Source of the DNA: Acidobacteriota bacterium
GTDB lineage: Bacteria; Acidobacteriota; Blastocatellia; Pyrinomonadales; Pyrinomonadaceae
Direction: 5' to 3'
DNA length: 16,950 nt
Assembly (NCBI GenBank): GCA_963169175.1
Contig: CAUJFK010000073.1
Span: forward strand, 1-16,950
Below are positions 1 through 6,362 of this stretch, in pieces. The position numbers were made by a program, and so were the translations under genes. Each line of letters opens with the position of its first letter. The stretch's first letter is position 1. Under the pieces are notes generated by a model, which was not told where the DNA came from, made no database searches, and saw nothing but the letters and a program-made list of their open reading frames with translations.

Positions 1-501
1 ATGATGAACGGCGTTGACCAGATCGCGAGGTTGATACGCGAGATCGAAACGAATCCAAATTCGCGACGGCTGATAGTGACCGGCTGGAACCCGGAAACTT
101 GCGACAATGTCGCGTTGCCGCCGTGCCATACGCTGTTTCAATTCAAGATCGAGGGCGGCAAAACGCTTCATTGCCAGCTTTACCAGCGGTCGGCCGATGC
201 TTTTTTGGGAGTGCCGTTCAACATCAGCAGTTACGCCTTGCTCACGCATTTGATCGCCCATGTATGCGGCCTGGAGGTTGGCGATTTTATACACACTTTC
301 GGCGACCTGCATATCTACTCAAACCACATCGAACAGGTGAACGAACTTCTGGTGCGCGAACCTTTTGAACTGCCACGACTTGAATTGATCGATGCTGAAA
401 ATTTAAAAGGCCTCGACGGGTTGTTGAATTTCAAATTTGAGAATTTGGAATTGGAGAATTACCAGTCCTGGGGCAAGATCGCTGCACCAGTGGCAGTGTA
501 A
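1..501 (+). CDS. thyA: Thymidylate synthase, C-terminal part (5' end outside the window)
   Basis: Thymidylate synthase makes dTMP from dUMP using methylene-tetrahydrofolate in the cytoplasm. The 166 visible residues match the C-terminal two thirds of the ThyA family. They include the phosphate-binding S-R-R (21-23), the catalytic Cys42 in A-L-P-P-C-H, the Q-L-Y-Q-R-S-x-D stretch (59-66), Asn74 in P-F-N-I-S-S-Y, and H104/Y106 in G-D-L-H-I-Y-S-N-H. The C-terminus A-P-V-A-V is the usual one that closes over the active site. Family members are about 260 residues or more, so roughly 100 N-terminal residues lie upstream; the ATG at position 1 is internal, not a start. A folA gene often sits near thyA, but none is visible here. 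The gene converges on the OmpA-domain gene. Identity is very secure. Confidence 0.96.
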   Translation: MMNGVDQIARLIREIETNPNSRRLIVTGWNPETCDNVALPPCHTLFQFKIEGGKTLHCQLYQRSADAFLGVPFNISSYALLTHLIAHVCGLEVGDFIHTFGDLHIYSNHIEQVNELLVREPFELPRLELIDAENLKGLDGLLNFKFENLELENYQSWGKIAAPVAV

Positions 502-512
502 ATATCTCGGGC

Positions 513-614
513 TGTGCCCTTACTCCGTGCAGGCTTCCGCAAGGAATGTGCCCTTACTCTGTGCGGGCTTCCGCAAGGGTTGTGCCCTTACTTCGTGCGG
601 GCTTCCGCAATGAG
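513..614. repeat. Three tandem copies of a 34-bp unit with an internal hairpin
   Basis: Copies start at 513, 547 and 581, exactly 34 bp apart. Each begins TGTGCCCTTACT and ends with a G-C-T-T-C-C-G-C-A-A stretch; the third diverges in its last four bases. Each unit carries TGCGG-GCTT-CCGCA, a 5-bp stem with a 4-base loop, perfect in copies 2 and 3 and with one mismatch in copy 1. The array occupies nearly all the space between the stops of two convergent genes (501 and 620). The hairpins might help bidirectional transcript ending, but there is no T-run, so this is inference. There are no spacers, so it is not a CRISPR. Confidence 0.9.
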
Positions 615-619
615 CTGTC

Positions 620-1879
620 CTATTTCTTCACGATCGAATATTGTATTCTGCGGTTTAGGAACTTGCCCTGTTCGGTGTTGTTGTCAAATTTCGGTTTGTC
701 GGCCCCATAGCCGCGGGTCTGAAGGCCATCGGCATTTACGCCATAGCGGACGAGTTGGTTCTTAACGGCGGTTGCCCGGTTTTGCGACAACGGGCTGTTG
801 ATCGCCGGCGTCCCGTCGCTGTCCGTGTGACCGCCGACCTCGAGCACAAGGCTCGGGTCCCGTTCCTGGAGCGTCTTAATGAATCCCGCCCCTTTCTGCA
901 ACGCCGCCAAACGGTCGGGCGGAATATCATACTTACCGCTATCAAAATTGATGATCAGAATATTCAGCGCGTTTATCAGGTCTTCGGCGGTAAACGGATT
1001 GCCAAGCTTGTCGAGCGCCATATTGTAGCAGCGTTCGGCCTTGTCAAATTCACCAGGGTTGAATACGCCGCAGTCCTCACCGGGTTTGACGTCGATCGCG
1101 GTACAGCGGGCGGTCAGCGGTTCCGGTTTTTCTCCGGCCCGGCCTTCCACTTCCATGGGCTTGCATTCGAAATTTGGATGGACGATCTTGATGATCCTGC
1201 GGCCTGGTTTGAGATTCGTCAGGTCGCGCGTCCCGTCCTCGCCGGTCGTCACACCCCATTGCTTATCGTCCACAAGGATGCGGCTGCCTGGCGGTGCAAG
1301 ACGGACGGTTGCCGTAAATGACGTATCCCGGATGACAAAGAACCACACAAGCCCAAGGACAACGAGTGCAAACATGAACATCCCGAACAGGCCCAAGACA
1401 GCCCAGACCCAACCGGGAACGCCGCCTTTTGCCGCTTGCTCCTGTTTTTCCTGTTCGGCCTTTTCTGTCGGTGTTGGGGGAAGGTTCTGATATTTTGCCC
1501 GTTCCGCCTCAGGCAGCTGAAAGTAGGGTGTCGTTTTCTGATAACCGCCGCCGCCGCCAAATTCTTCGGGCGTAGAACCGATATCCGCCGGGTTCACATT
1601 TACGTTGGCGGCCGTCATGCCCCACTCAGGCGTTTGCGGGACCGACCCCGGGGCGCCTGGATAAACTGTTTTGCCAAAATCCTGGTTACTCGTGTCGATC
1701 GGCCTGATGTTGGTTACGGTCTTGCCCCATTCGTCCGACGCGGGCTGTTTTGGCAGGTTATAATTGGTCTTGTTCCAATCATTCTGCACGTCGTCCGCTC
1801 CGCCGCCAAAATTTACGTTCGGCGTGGTCTTTGAAAAATCGTCGGGCGGCGGTACTGGGAAATCCTTATCTTCGTTCAC
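620..1879 (-). CDS. Membrane-anchored OmpA-domain protein with K-T-motif cytoplasmic tail
   Basis: This 419-residue protein probably links the inner membrane to peptidoglycan. Residues 1-150 are polar and low-complexity and lack a signal peptide. They hold six spaced aromatic-x-[K/M]-T motifs: DFSKT (14-18), DWNKT (34-38), EWGKT (50-54), DFGKT (67-71), EWGMT (85-89) and GYQKT (112-116). One membrane segment spans about 157-183. Residues 187-260 look like a PEGA-type beta domain (A-P-P-G-S-R-I-L-V-D). Residues 305-418 form an OmpA/MotB peptidoglycan-binding domain, with G-H-T-D-S-D-G at 350-356, N-R-A-T-A-V and a terminal N-R-R-I. The start is GTG at 1877-1879, supported by GAGAGG five bases upstream on the minus strand. 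It follows the VWA gene by 130 bp on the same strand. The domain calls are secure; the biological role is not known. Confidence 0.88.
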   Translation of the reverse strand: MNEDKDFPVPPPDDFSKTTPNVNFGGGADDVQNDWNKTNYNLPKQPASDEWGKTVTNIRPIDTSNQDFGKTVYPGAPGSVPQTPEWGMTAANVNVNPADIGSTPEEFGGGGGYQKTTPYFQLPEAERAKYQNLPPTPTEKAEQEKQEQAAKGGVPGWVWAVLGLFGMFMFALVVLGLVWFFVIRDTSFTATVRLAPPGSRILVDDKQWGVTTGEDGTRDLTNLKPGRRIIKIVHPNFECKPMEVEGRAGEKPEPLTARCTAIDVKPGEDCGVFNPGEFDKAERCYNMALDKLGNPFTAEDLINALNILIINFDSGKYDIPPDRLAALQKGAGFIKTLQERDPSLVLEVGGHTDSDGTPAINSPLSQNRATAVKNQLVRYGVNADGLQTRGYGADKPKFDNNTEQGKFLNRRIQYSIVKK

Positions 1880-1925
1880 AACAGCCTCTCACAAGTCAGG
1901 ACGCGGTTAACACCTCGGACTTGCG

Positions 1926-1954
1926 ATTCTATCACACTTTAAAATCCATCTGAT
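1926..1954 (-). promoter_or_regulatory. Possible promoter of the OmpA-domain gene
   Basis: On the minus strand there is a TAGAAT -10-like box (1926-1931). Seventeen bases further upstream lies a weak ATCAGA -35-like box (1949-1954, three of six consensus matches). The -10 box lies about 46 bases from the GTG start. A 6-bp inverted repeat, ACGCGG/CCGCGT with a 7-base loop, lies just upstream at 1962-1980, after the VWA stop, and could be a weak end signal for the preceding genes. There is no T-run. The promoter call is tentative. Confidence 0.3.
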
Positions 1955-2009
1955 AGGATCTACGCGGGAACTCGCCGCGTTGCCCACTTTGTCACAGGGT
2001 TTGCCGTTC

Positions 2010-2915
2010 CTACTTAATGTTCGGCGGCTGGGCTTTTTTGGTGCGAACGGCTATTCCTTCCTCAGCGACAACAAAGACGCGGCGGGCGTCATAGGAGGAT
2101 GTATTAAGCGGGAAGTATGAAAGAAGGTATCGATTGCGGCGGAGTTCATCACAGATCGACTTTGCGGCAGTCCGGGCGTCGTCGAGCGGATATATGGCAC
2201 CGCCTGTCCCTTCGGTCAGGCCTTTGAGGGCGGCATCGGCCTTTGGCCCGTCACGCCTATACGCACCGCGAGTCCGGTCCGGCAGCTGCAGCGCATATAC
2301 CGTTACGTTCAGATTTTGCAGCTCCGCAAGCACCTTGTCGAACGGTTTCGAGCTTCCGCGGTCGAGGCCGTCCCCAATGACAACAACTGCTGTTTTTCGC
2401 GTTCCAGGCATTAATGGAACGAGTATTTCATTAACGGTTGAGCTTAATGCATCAAAAAGATATGGGTTCCCTTTTTTGCGAAATGTCGCAAGCGATGCCT
2501 CGATCTTCTTGGCGTCGTCGGTCCACTCCTGGATTATCTCTGCCTTTTCGTCATACGCAATAACGAAGATCTGATCGCCGTCAAATATCTCGTAGGCAAA
2601 TTCCATTGCCGCTTTTTTGAGCTTTTCTACATCCGCCCCGAGCGTTTGCGAATTATCGACCAGAAGGACGATTCGCGACGGCGAAGGGTCGTAGCTAAAG
2701 CCCTTTATCTTTTGTTCGACACCATTCTCGTACAGGTCCAGGTCGTCTAGCTTTATCGGATCGGACTTTTTGTCGGTCCGCCATGCCGTTATGCTCAGTA
2801 TCGTACCGTCGCTATCCGTGGTGCGATTATTATGACCGGACTGGCCGAACACTCCGGCCGCCGCAAGTAGCAGACAGATGAGCGTGCTGAGAATTGTCGA
2901 GACAAACTTATTCAT
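2010..2915 (-). CDS. Secreted von Willebrand factor A (VWA) domain protein
   Basis: This 301-residue exported protein belongs to the type of VWA protein common in Acidobacteria (TIGR03436-like by my reading). A signal peptide covers about 1-24: K3, a hydrophobic core at 6-20, and likely cleavage after V-F-G before Q25. A short beta region (38-75) precedes the VWA domain (about 80-265). The metal-binding (MIDAS) motif is D87-x-S89-x-T91 in L-L-V-D-N-S-Q-T-L, with a third-site Asp in V-I-G-D-G (D182). The usual Thr of the second MIDAS loop is not obvious: the matching stretch reads G-N-P-Y-L-F-D-A-L. Such domains mediate metal-dependent protein binding. The ATG abuts the stop of the upstream zinc-ribbon gene (TAG then ATG) and has no clear Shine-Dalgarno, so translation is probably coupled. 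The partner is unknown. Confidence 0.88.
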   Translation of the reverse strand: MNKFVSTILSTLICLLLAAAGVFGQSGHNNRTTDSDGTILSITAWRTDKKSDPIKLDDLDLYENGVEQKIKGFSYDPSPSRIVLLVDNSQTLGADVEKLKKAAMEFAYEIFDGDQIFVIAYDEKAEIIQEWTDDAKKIEASLATFRKKGNPYLFDALSSTVNEILVPLMPGTRKTAVVVIGDGLDRGSSKPFDKVLAELQNLNVTVYALQLPDRTRGAYRRDGPKADAALKGLTEGTGGAIYPLDDARTAAKSICDELRRNRYLLSYFPLNTSSYDARRVFVVAEEGIAVRTKKAQPPNIK

Positions 2916-3239
2916 CTAATCCGAAGATTTTGAAGATTCAGCCTTTTTCGGGGCTTCCGCCTTGGTGTTGGATGCAGTATCCGAGCCAGCGGTTGATTCT
3001 TTGGCTGAAGATTTTTCCGTACCGGCACTTTCTGACTTAGATTCACCAGCCTTTCCGCCCTTCCCGGCGTAGTCGGTGACGTACCAGCCGCCGCCTTTGA
3101 ATTGAAACCCAGACAGCGAGATCATTTTTTCAAGCTCGCCGCCGCATTTCTCGCAGACCTTTAATGGTTCATCGGAAACGGATTGGCGCTTTTCCAGGTG
3201 CGTTCCGCATTTCTGACACTGATATTCGTAAATAGGCAT
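2916..3239 (-). CDS. FmdB-family zinc-ribbon protein with a Ser/Lys-rich tail
   Basis: This small protein (107 residues) opens M-P-I-Y-E-Y-Q-C, the hallmark of the FmdB/CxxC regulatory-like family. The zinc ligands are C8/C11 and C29/C32, arranged as two C-x-x-C knuckles. A conserved-type G-G-G-W-Y segment follows at 49-53. After residue 60 the chain becomes a Ser/Lys/Glu/Ala-rich tail with no predicted fold. The name comes from a putative formamidase regulator, but the role of the family is not established. It lies 54 bp after trxB on the same strand and is directly followed by the VWA gene, so the three probably share a transcript. No strong ribosome-binding site is visible. Confidence 0.92.
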   Translation of the reverse strand: MPIYEYQCQKCGTHLEKRQSVSDEPLKVCEKCGGELEKMISLSGFQFKGGGWYVTDYAGKGGKAGESKSESAGTEKSSAKESTAGSDTASNTKAEAPKKAESSKSSD

Positions 3240-3293
3240 GTCTTGGATAGTTTATCTTATATCGCTGCTGGTTTCTGCTCGCCGGTGAACCAA

Positions 3294-4304
3294 TTACCAA
3301 TTTATCGGCGTAGATACCGCGGCCTCAACGTGGTGTTCGACAAGGAACCGCTCGGCGTCGATCGCTGCCATGCAGCCCGTCCCAGCGGCGGTGACAGCCT
3401 GTCGGTAATATGAATCCTGAGCGTCGCCACATGCGAACACGCCGGCCACGTTCGTCTGCATTGTCCGGCCGGCCGTGATCAGATAGCCGACCGCGTCCAT
3501 ATCAAGTTTTCCTTTGAAGAGGTCCGTATTCGGCTTGTGCCCGATCGCAATAAAAACGCCTCTTGTTTCCAATTCCGATCCTTCTTTGGTGACCGTATTT
3601 CGCAAGCCGACCTTTTGAACACCCGTTTCCTTATCGCCAAAGATCTCGGTCAATTCGGTGTGCCAAAGCACTTTGATCTTTTCGTGGCTTAGGACGCGTT
3701 CCTGCATGATCATCGACGCACGAAATTCATCACGGCGGTGTATCAGCGTAACGCTCGACGCGAATTTGGTGAGAAAAAGTGCTTCTTCCATCGCCGTGTC
3801 GCCGCCGCCTACGACAACGATAGGAACATCCCGGAAGAAAAAGCCGTCACACGTCGCACACGCTGAAACACCATTGCCGCCAAAGCCCGCCGGCACCGGA
3901 GCTTCGCCCGGGATATCGAGCCACTTCGCCGATGCACCCGTCGCCACGATCAAAGTGTCTGCTTTGATAACGGTCGTAACCTCTTCGCTGTCCGCACTTT
4001 CCTTGCCGTAAAGGGTGAACGGCCTGCTTGAAAGATCGACTTCGCTGATCCACACATTGAGAAACTCGGTGCCGAACCGAAGGGCCTGCTCACGAAACTC
4101 ATCCATCAGGATCGGGCCCATAATGCCGCCCTTAAAACCGGGATAATTTTCTACGTCTGTAGTGATCGTCAGTTGGCCACCGGGCTGGGGGCCGTCGATC
4201 ACAAGCGGCTCCAATTGAGCCCGCGAGGCATATATTGCCGCCGTCAGGCCCGCGGGCCCCGAGCCAAGAATGACCACCTTTCGCTTCATCGTGTTTTCTG
4301 CCAT
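3294..4304 (-). CDS. trxB: Thioredoxin-disulfide reductase
   Basis: TrxB passes electrons from NADPH through FAD and a redox disulfide to thioredoxin in the cytoplasm. The 336 residues show the whole family pattern. The FAD-binding G-S-G-P-A-G is at 14-19, followed by the P-G-G-Q-L-T segment at 41-46. The active-site C149-A-T-C152-D matches the TrxB disulfide. The NADPH-binding G-G-G-D-T-A is at 166-171, with H-R-R-D-E-F-R-A-S at 189-197 for the phosphate. The second FAD motif, C-G-D-A-Q-D, is at 292-297. Two starts are possible: ATG at 4304, or ATG at 4289 (M-K-R-K-V-V-I-L), which leaves a more usual short N-terminus. Neither has a clear ribosome-binding site. It is the first gene of the leftward trxB / zinc-ribbon / VWA group. 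Identity is very secure. Confidence 0.96.
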   Translation of the reverse strand: MAENTMKRKVVILGSGPAGLTAAIYASRAQLEPLVIDGPQPGGQLTITTDVENYPGFKGGIMGPILMDEFREQALRFGTEFLNVWISEVDLSSRPFTLYGKESADSEEVTTVIKADTLIVATGASAKWLDIPGEAPVPAGFGGNGVSACATCDGFFFRDVPIVVVGGGDTAMEEALFLTKFASSVTLIHRRDEFRASMIMQERVLSHEKIKVLWHTELTEIFGDKETGVQKVGLRNTVTKEGSELETRGVFIAIGHKPNTDLFKGKLDMDAVGYLITAGRTMQTNVAGVFACGDAQDSYYRQAVTAAGTGCMAAIDAERFLVEHHVEAAVSTPINW

Positions 4305-4359
4305 AAGTAAAACATTGTTTGCGGTTTGCCGCGAAATTTGAGATAAATGCTTTACTTAT

Positions 4360-4389
4360 AGTATAACTATCGGGCGCTTACTTAGTCGA
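4360..4389 (-). promoter_or_regulatory. Likely trxB promoter
   Basis: On the minus strand a TATACT -10 box (4360-4365) lies 18 bp from a TCGACT -35-like box (4384-4389, four of six matches to TTGACA). The -10 box is about 56 bases from the upstream trxB start. It falls in the 217-bp gap between the divergent trxB and PilZ genes. This is a sequence match only. Confidence 0.4.
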
Positions 4390-4463
4390 GGTACAAGGCG
4401 GATAACGGTCCGCAACATCCTCGTAGAATTTTCCAGCAACCGGACCCGGCAGAATAGTTTGTT

Positions 4464-4496
4464 GTAAACTATTCGTGTTAAACTGTTTCGGTTTAC
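4464..4496. promoter_or_regulatory. Repeated TAAAC/GTTTA half-sites upstream of the PilZ gene
   Basis: Three related half-sites lie close together: GTAAAC (4464-4469), TTAAAC (4478-4483) and, inverted, GTTTAC (4491-4496). The last two form TAAAC-7-GTTTA. The cluster ends 25 bases before the first PilZ ATG, where an operator for that gene could sit. No factor can be named, and chance similarity in an AT-rich patch is possible. Confidence 0.3.
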
Positions 4497-4521
4497 CTGT
4501 AGAACAGCGTACAGCCCCTGA

Positions 4522-4899
4522 ATGTTAAGTTCTATGCAGCCCCAGTTTGAGGAAAAACGCTTTGCGCTCAGGATGGCCCTGCGGCTACCGATAGTTGTAT
4601 CGGGAAGGACCGATGATGGTGCCGCCTGGAGCGAACCCACCGAAACGGACGACATCTCGACGCTCGGAGCCTTGTTTCAGCTTAATCAAAAGATCGCTTC
4701 GGGTGACACGCTTTATGTGCGGTCGCACAGGCCGGACGGCGTGCCCGTCGAGGTCAAGGCCCAGGTTGTGCGCCTTTCGCAGGGAAGCCACGGAACCTCG
4801 CGCGTTGGCGTTTCGATAATCGAACAAAAAGAGGCCTGGCTGCGGCTGTTCGTCGCCTGGATAGCGGATGATAACCTTGCCGAAGGGATGGAAGAGTGA
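4522..4899 (+). CDS. PilZ-domain protein, probable c-di-GMP receptor
   Basis: This is a single-domain protein of 125 residues. It carries both c-di-GMP-binding signatures of PilZ: an R-x-x-x-R element near the front (R13-F-A-L-R17, with R17-M-A-L-R21 overlapping) and D44-I-S-T-L-G49 matching D/N-x-S-x-x-G. The rest fits the six-stranded barrel, including V-R-S-H-R-P-D-G and R-V-G-V-S-I-I. Such proteins act in the cytoplasm and change partner activity, often in motility, type IV pili or exopolysaccharide, when c-di-GMP binds; the partner here is unknown. Two starts are close, ATG at 4522 and ATG at 4534 (M-Q-P-Q-F-E-E-K-R); neither has a convincing ribosome-binding site. It diverges from trxB and precedes the enoyl-CoA hydratase by 100 bp. 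Confidence 0.87.
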   Translation: MLSSMQPQFEEKRFALRMALRLPIVVSGRTDDGAAWSEPTETDDISTLGALFQLNQKIASGDTLYVRSHRPDGVPVEVKAQVVRLSQGSHGTSRVGVSIIEQKEAWLRLFVAWIADDNLAEGMEE

Positions 4900-4969
4900 T
4901 CGGTACAGGGGGCAGTTAGTCTGTTGACGCCCTAGGCACATCGGTATCGGCGCGCGGATCAAATAATTT

Positions 4970-4990
4970 CGACAGGCTGACGGCCTGTCG
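4970..4990. repeat. Perfect 8-bp inverted repeat ahead of the enoyl-CoA hydratase gene
   Basis: CGACAGGC and GCCTGTCG surround a 5-base loop, TGACG. The repeat ends nine bases before the ATG at 5000, where a Shine-Dalgarno would normally stand, and no Shine-Dalgarno is visible. The same ACAGGC/GCCTGT core recurs as a hairpin at 6401-6417. It may be a dispersed REP-like palindrome, an operator, or an mRNA hairpin that limits translation. The structure is certain; its role is not. Confidence 0.75.
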
Positions 4991-4999
4991 TACTTGTTT

Positions 5000-5779
5000 A
5001 TGCCATACGAAACAATAACTTTAGAGAAAGACGGCAAAGTTGCCGTTATCACGATCAACCGGCCGGACAAGCTCAATGCGCTGAGCAGCACCGTGCATGT
5101 CGAAGGCGTGGCGGCGCTTGATGAACTTCGCAAGGACGACGGTGTGCGCGTTGTCGTTATTACAGGCTCGGGCGAAAAAGCATTCATCGCCGGTGCCGAC
5201 ATCCGCGAGTTTGAGGGGAAAACACCTGTCACGCAACGGGCGGTATTTCAGGAGCGGACGCTGTTCAATACTATCGACACGTTTCCAAAACCGGTGATCG
5301 CGATGGTCAATGGTTTTTGTCTTGGCGGCGGGAACGAACTGGCGCTTGCATGCGATCTGCGAATTTGCAGCGAGAACGCGAAGTTCTCGCAGCCGGAAAT
5401 AAACCTCGGCATCATTCCCGGCGGCGGCGGCTCACAGCGGTTGACCAGGCTGGTAGGTGAAGGCCGTTCGATGGAGATGATCCTTACGGGCGATATGATC
5501 GATGCCGAAACCGCCTATCGATTTGGTTTGGTAAATCACGTTTATCCTGCGGCGGAGCTTCATGCAAAGACAATGGAGCTTGCGGCAAAGATCGCTGAGA
5601 AAGCGCCGATAGCTCTGCAACTGGCTAAAGAAGCCGTCAAATTTGCTTCGCGGTCAAATTTGGACGAAGGGGTTCGCCGAGAGGTCGATCTTTTTGCCAT
5701 CTGCTTTTCCACTGAGGATAAACAGGAAGGTGTTTCGGCATTCCTAGAAAAGAGAAAGCCAGAGTTTAAGGGCAAGTAA
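5000..5779 (+). CDS. Enoyl-CoA hydratase/isomerase (crotonase family)
   Basis: Crotonases of this type hydrate trans-2-enoyl-CoA to 3-hydroxyacyl-CoA in beta-oxidation or related acyl-CoA pathways. From the ATG at 5000 the protein has 259 residues, the normal length. A-G-A-D-I (64-68) forms the first oxyanion-hole segment. G-x-C-L-G-G-G-N-E-L-A-L-A-C-D carries the first catalytic Glu (E113), and Q-P-E-I-N-L-G-I-I-P-G carries the second (E133), so both acids used by true hydratases are present. The C-terminus E-K-R-K-P-E-F-K-G-K is typical. A TTG at 4994 would add two residues, but ATG is the simpler choice. No acyl-CoA dehydrogenase or thiolase adjoins it, so the substrate range cannot be set. 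An 8-bp palindrome takes the place of the ribosome-binding site. Confidence 0.94.
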   Translation: MPYETITLEKDGKVAVITINRPDKLNALSSTVHVEGVAALDELRKDDGVRVVVITGSGEKAFIAGADIREFEGKTPVTQRAVFQERTLFNTIDTFPKPVIAMVNGFCLGGGNELALACDLRICSENAKFSQPEINLGIIPGGGGSQRLTRLVGEGRSMEMILTGDMIDAETAYRFGLVNHVYPAAELHAKTMELAAKIAEKAPIALQLAKEAVKFASRSNLDEGVRREVDLFAICFSTEDKQEGVSAFLEKRKPEFKGK

Positions 5780-5804
5780 GTGCGGCGATAACGGAAGACT
5801 TCAC

Positions 5805-5831
5805 CACGAAATGCACGAAACAGGACACGAA
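5805..5831. repeat. Short CACGAA direct repeats between the enoyl-CoA hydratase and tRNA genes
   Basis: CACGAA occurs three times, at 5805, 5814 and 5826, in an irregular array just after the enoyl-CoA hydratase stop. CACGAA-rich intergenic strings of this kind recur in several bacterial genomes, from general knowledge. No function is known. The rest of 5780-5931 holds only the tRNA promoter. Confidence 0.55.
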
Positions 5832-5861
5832 GCCTCGCGAAACAGCATAAGCTGGCCATGC

Positions 5862-5890
5862 TTGACGCTCGTTCTGATTTTCGTTAGAGT
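5862..5890 (+). promoter_or_regulatory. Promoter of the tRNA-Ala gene
   Basis: A TTGACG -35 box (5862-5867, five of six matches) and a TAGAGT -10 box (5885-5890, four of six matches) are separated by the ideal 17 bp. The tRNA begins 41 bases after the -10 box, leaving a short 5' leader. This is the best sigma-70-type match in the window. Confidence 0.7.
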
Positions 5891-5931
5891 TTCTCTTTGC
5901 CGCAGCCGGTGCGGTATTGCCTTCCTGAATT

Positions 5932-6007
5932 GGGGATGTAGCTCAGCTGGGAGAGCGCTGCAATGGCATTGCAGAGGTCAGGGGTTCGATCCCCCTCATC
6001 TCCACCA
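5932..6007 (+). tRNA. tRNA-Ala with anticodon GGC
   Basis: A full 76-nt cloverleaf with encoded CCA. The acceptor strands GGGGATG and CATCTCC pair with one G-U, followed by the discriminator A and CCA. The D-arm is G-C-T-C...G-A-G-C. The anticodon stem CTGCA/TGCAG encloses the loop ATGGCAT, so the anticodon after U33 is GGC, reading alanine codon GCC. The T-arm GGGG-TTCGATC-CCCC is canonical. It stands alone between a promoter and a terminator. Confidence 0.97.
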
Positions 6008-6025
6008 ATTTTCGTAACAAAAGAT

Positions 6026-6067
6026 AAAAAACGGCCTCAGGGTGAGCTTGCTCCTGGGGTCGTTTTG
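6026..6067 (+). terminator. Rho-independent terminator after the tRNA
   Basis: An 11-bp stem, ACGGCCTCAGG (6031-6041) with CCTGGGGTCGT (6053-6063), contains two G-U pairs and an 11-base loop. It is preceded by five A and followed by T-T-T, which lengthen the helix and give the U-tract. It lies 23 bases after the tRNA CCA end. Because the A and T runs are symmetric it could also work on the opposite strand. Confidence 0.8.
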
Positions 6068-6202
6068 TGCCCGGCGCTAGGCCGCCACCGCCAACTTCAC
6101 CGCTGTCCCGTTCAGGACGGTTCTGTAAAAACTTAAGAAATTACTTTAATTATTGGCCGGGCTGCGGTACATTATAACCACACTCTATTAGCTCATTACA
6201 TT

Positions 6203-6237
6203 TTTTGAGGCGTACGATCAACGCTATACTTGATCGT
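6203..6237 (+). promoter_or_regulatory. Candidate operator over a -10 box, upstream of the Crp/Fnr gene
   Basis: A perfect 8-bp inverted repeat, ACGATCAA (6214-6221) and TTGATCGT (6230-6237), flanks the 8-base spacer CGCTATAC. The spacer and the first base of the right arm make a TATACT -10 box (6225-6230). A poor -35 candidate, TTTTGA (6203-6208), sits 16 bp upstream. A dimeric regulator bound here would block the promoter, which would suit autoregulation by the downstream Crp/Fnr protein; this is inference. If used, the transcript would have a leader of over 300 bases. Confidence 0.45.
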
Positions 6238-6362
6238 TCCTGGTTTTAGTTGGTGGACAGGCGCTTCGACGAAGTGATCCTTAATTGGTCAGGCGGCCGC
6301 GATAAAGCAAATTTATTGCGACGATCGGCAAAATTGGGCAAAAGTCTCTCGACCCGTCCGTC

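Noticed and set aside
513..614. CRISPR-like array
   Set aside because: Units are contiguous tandem copies without unique spacers and there are only three; no cas gene is nearby.
4924..4929. TTGACG as a -35 box for the enoyl-CoA hydratase
   Set aside because: No acceptable -10 box lies 16-18 bases downstream.
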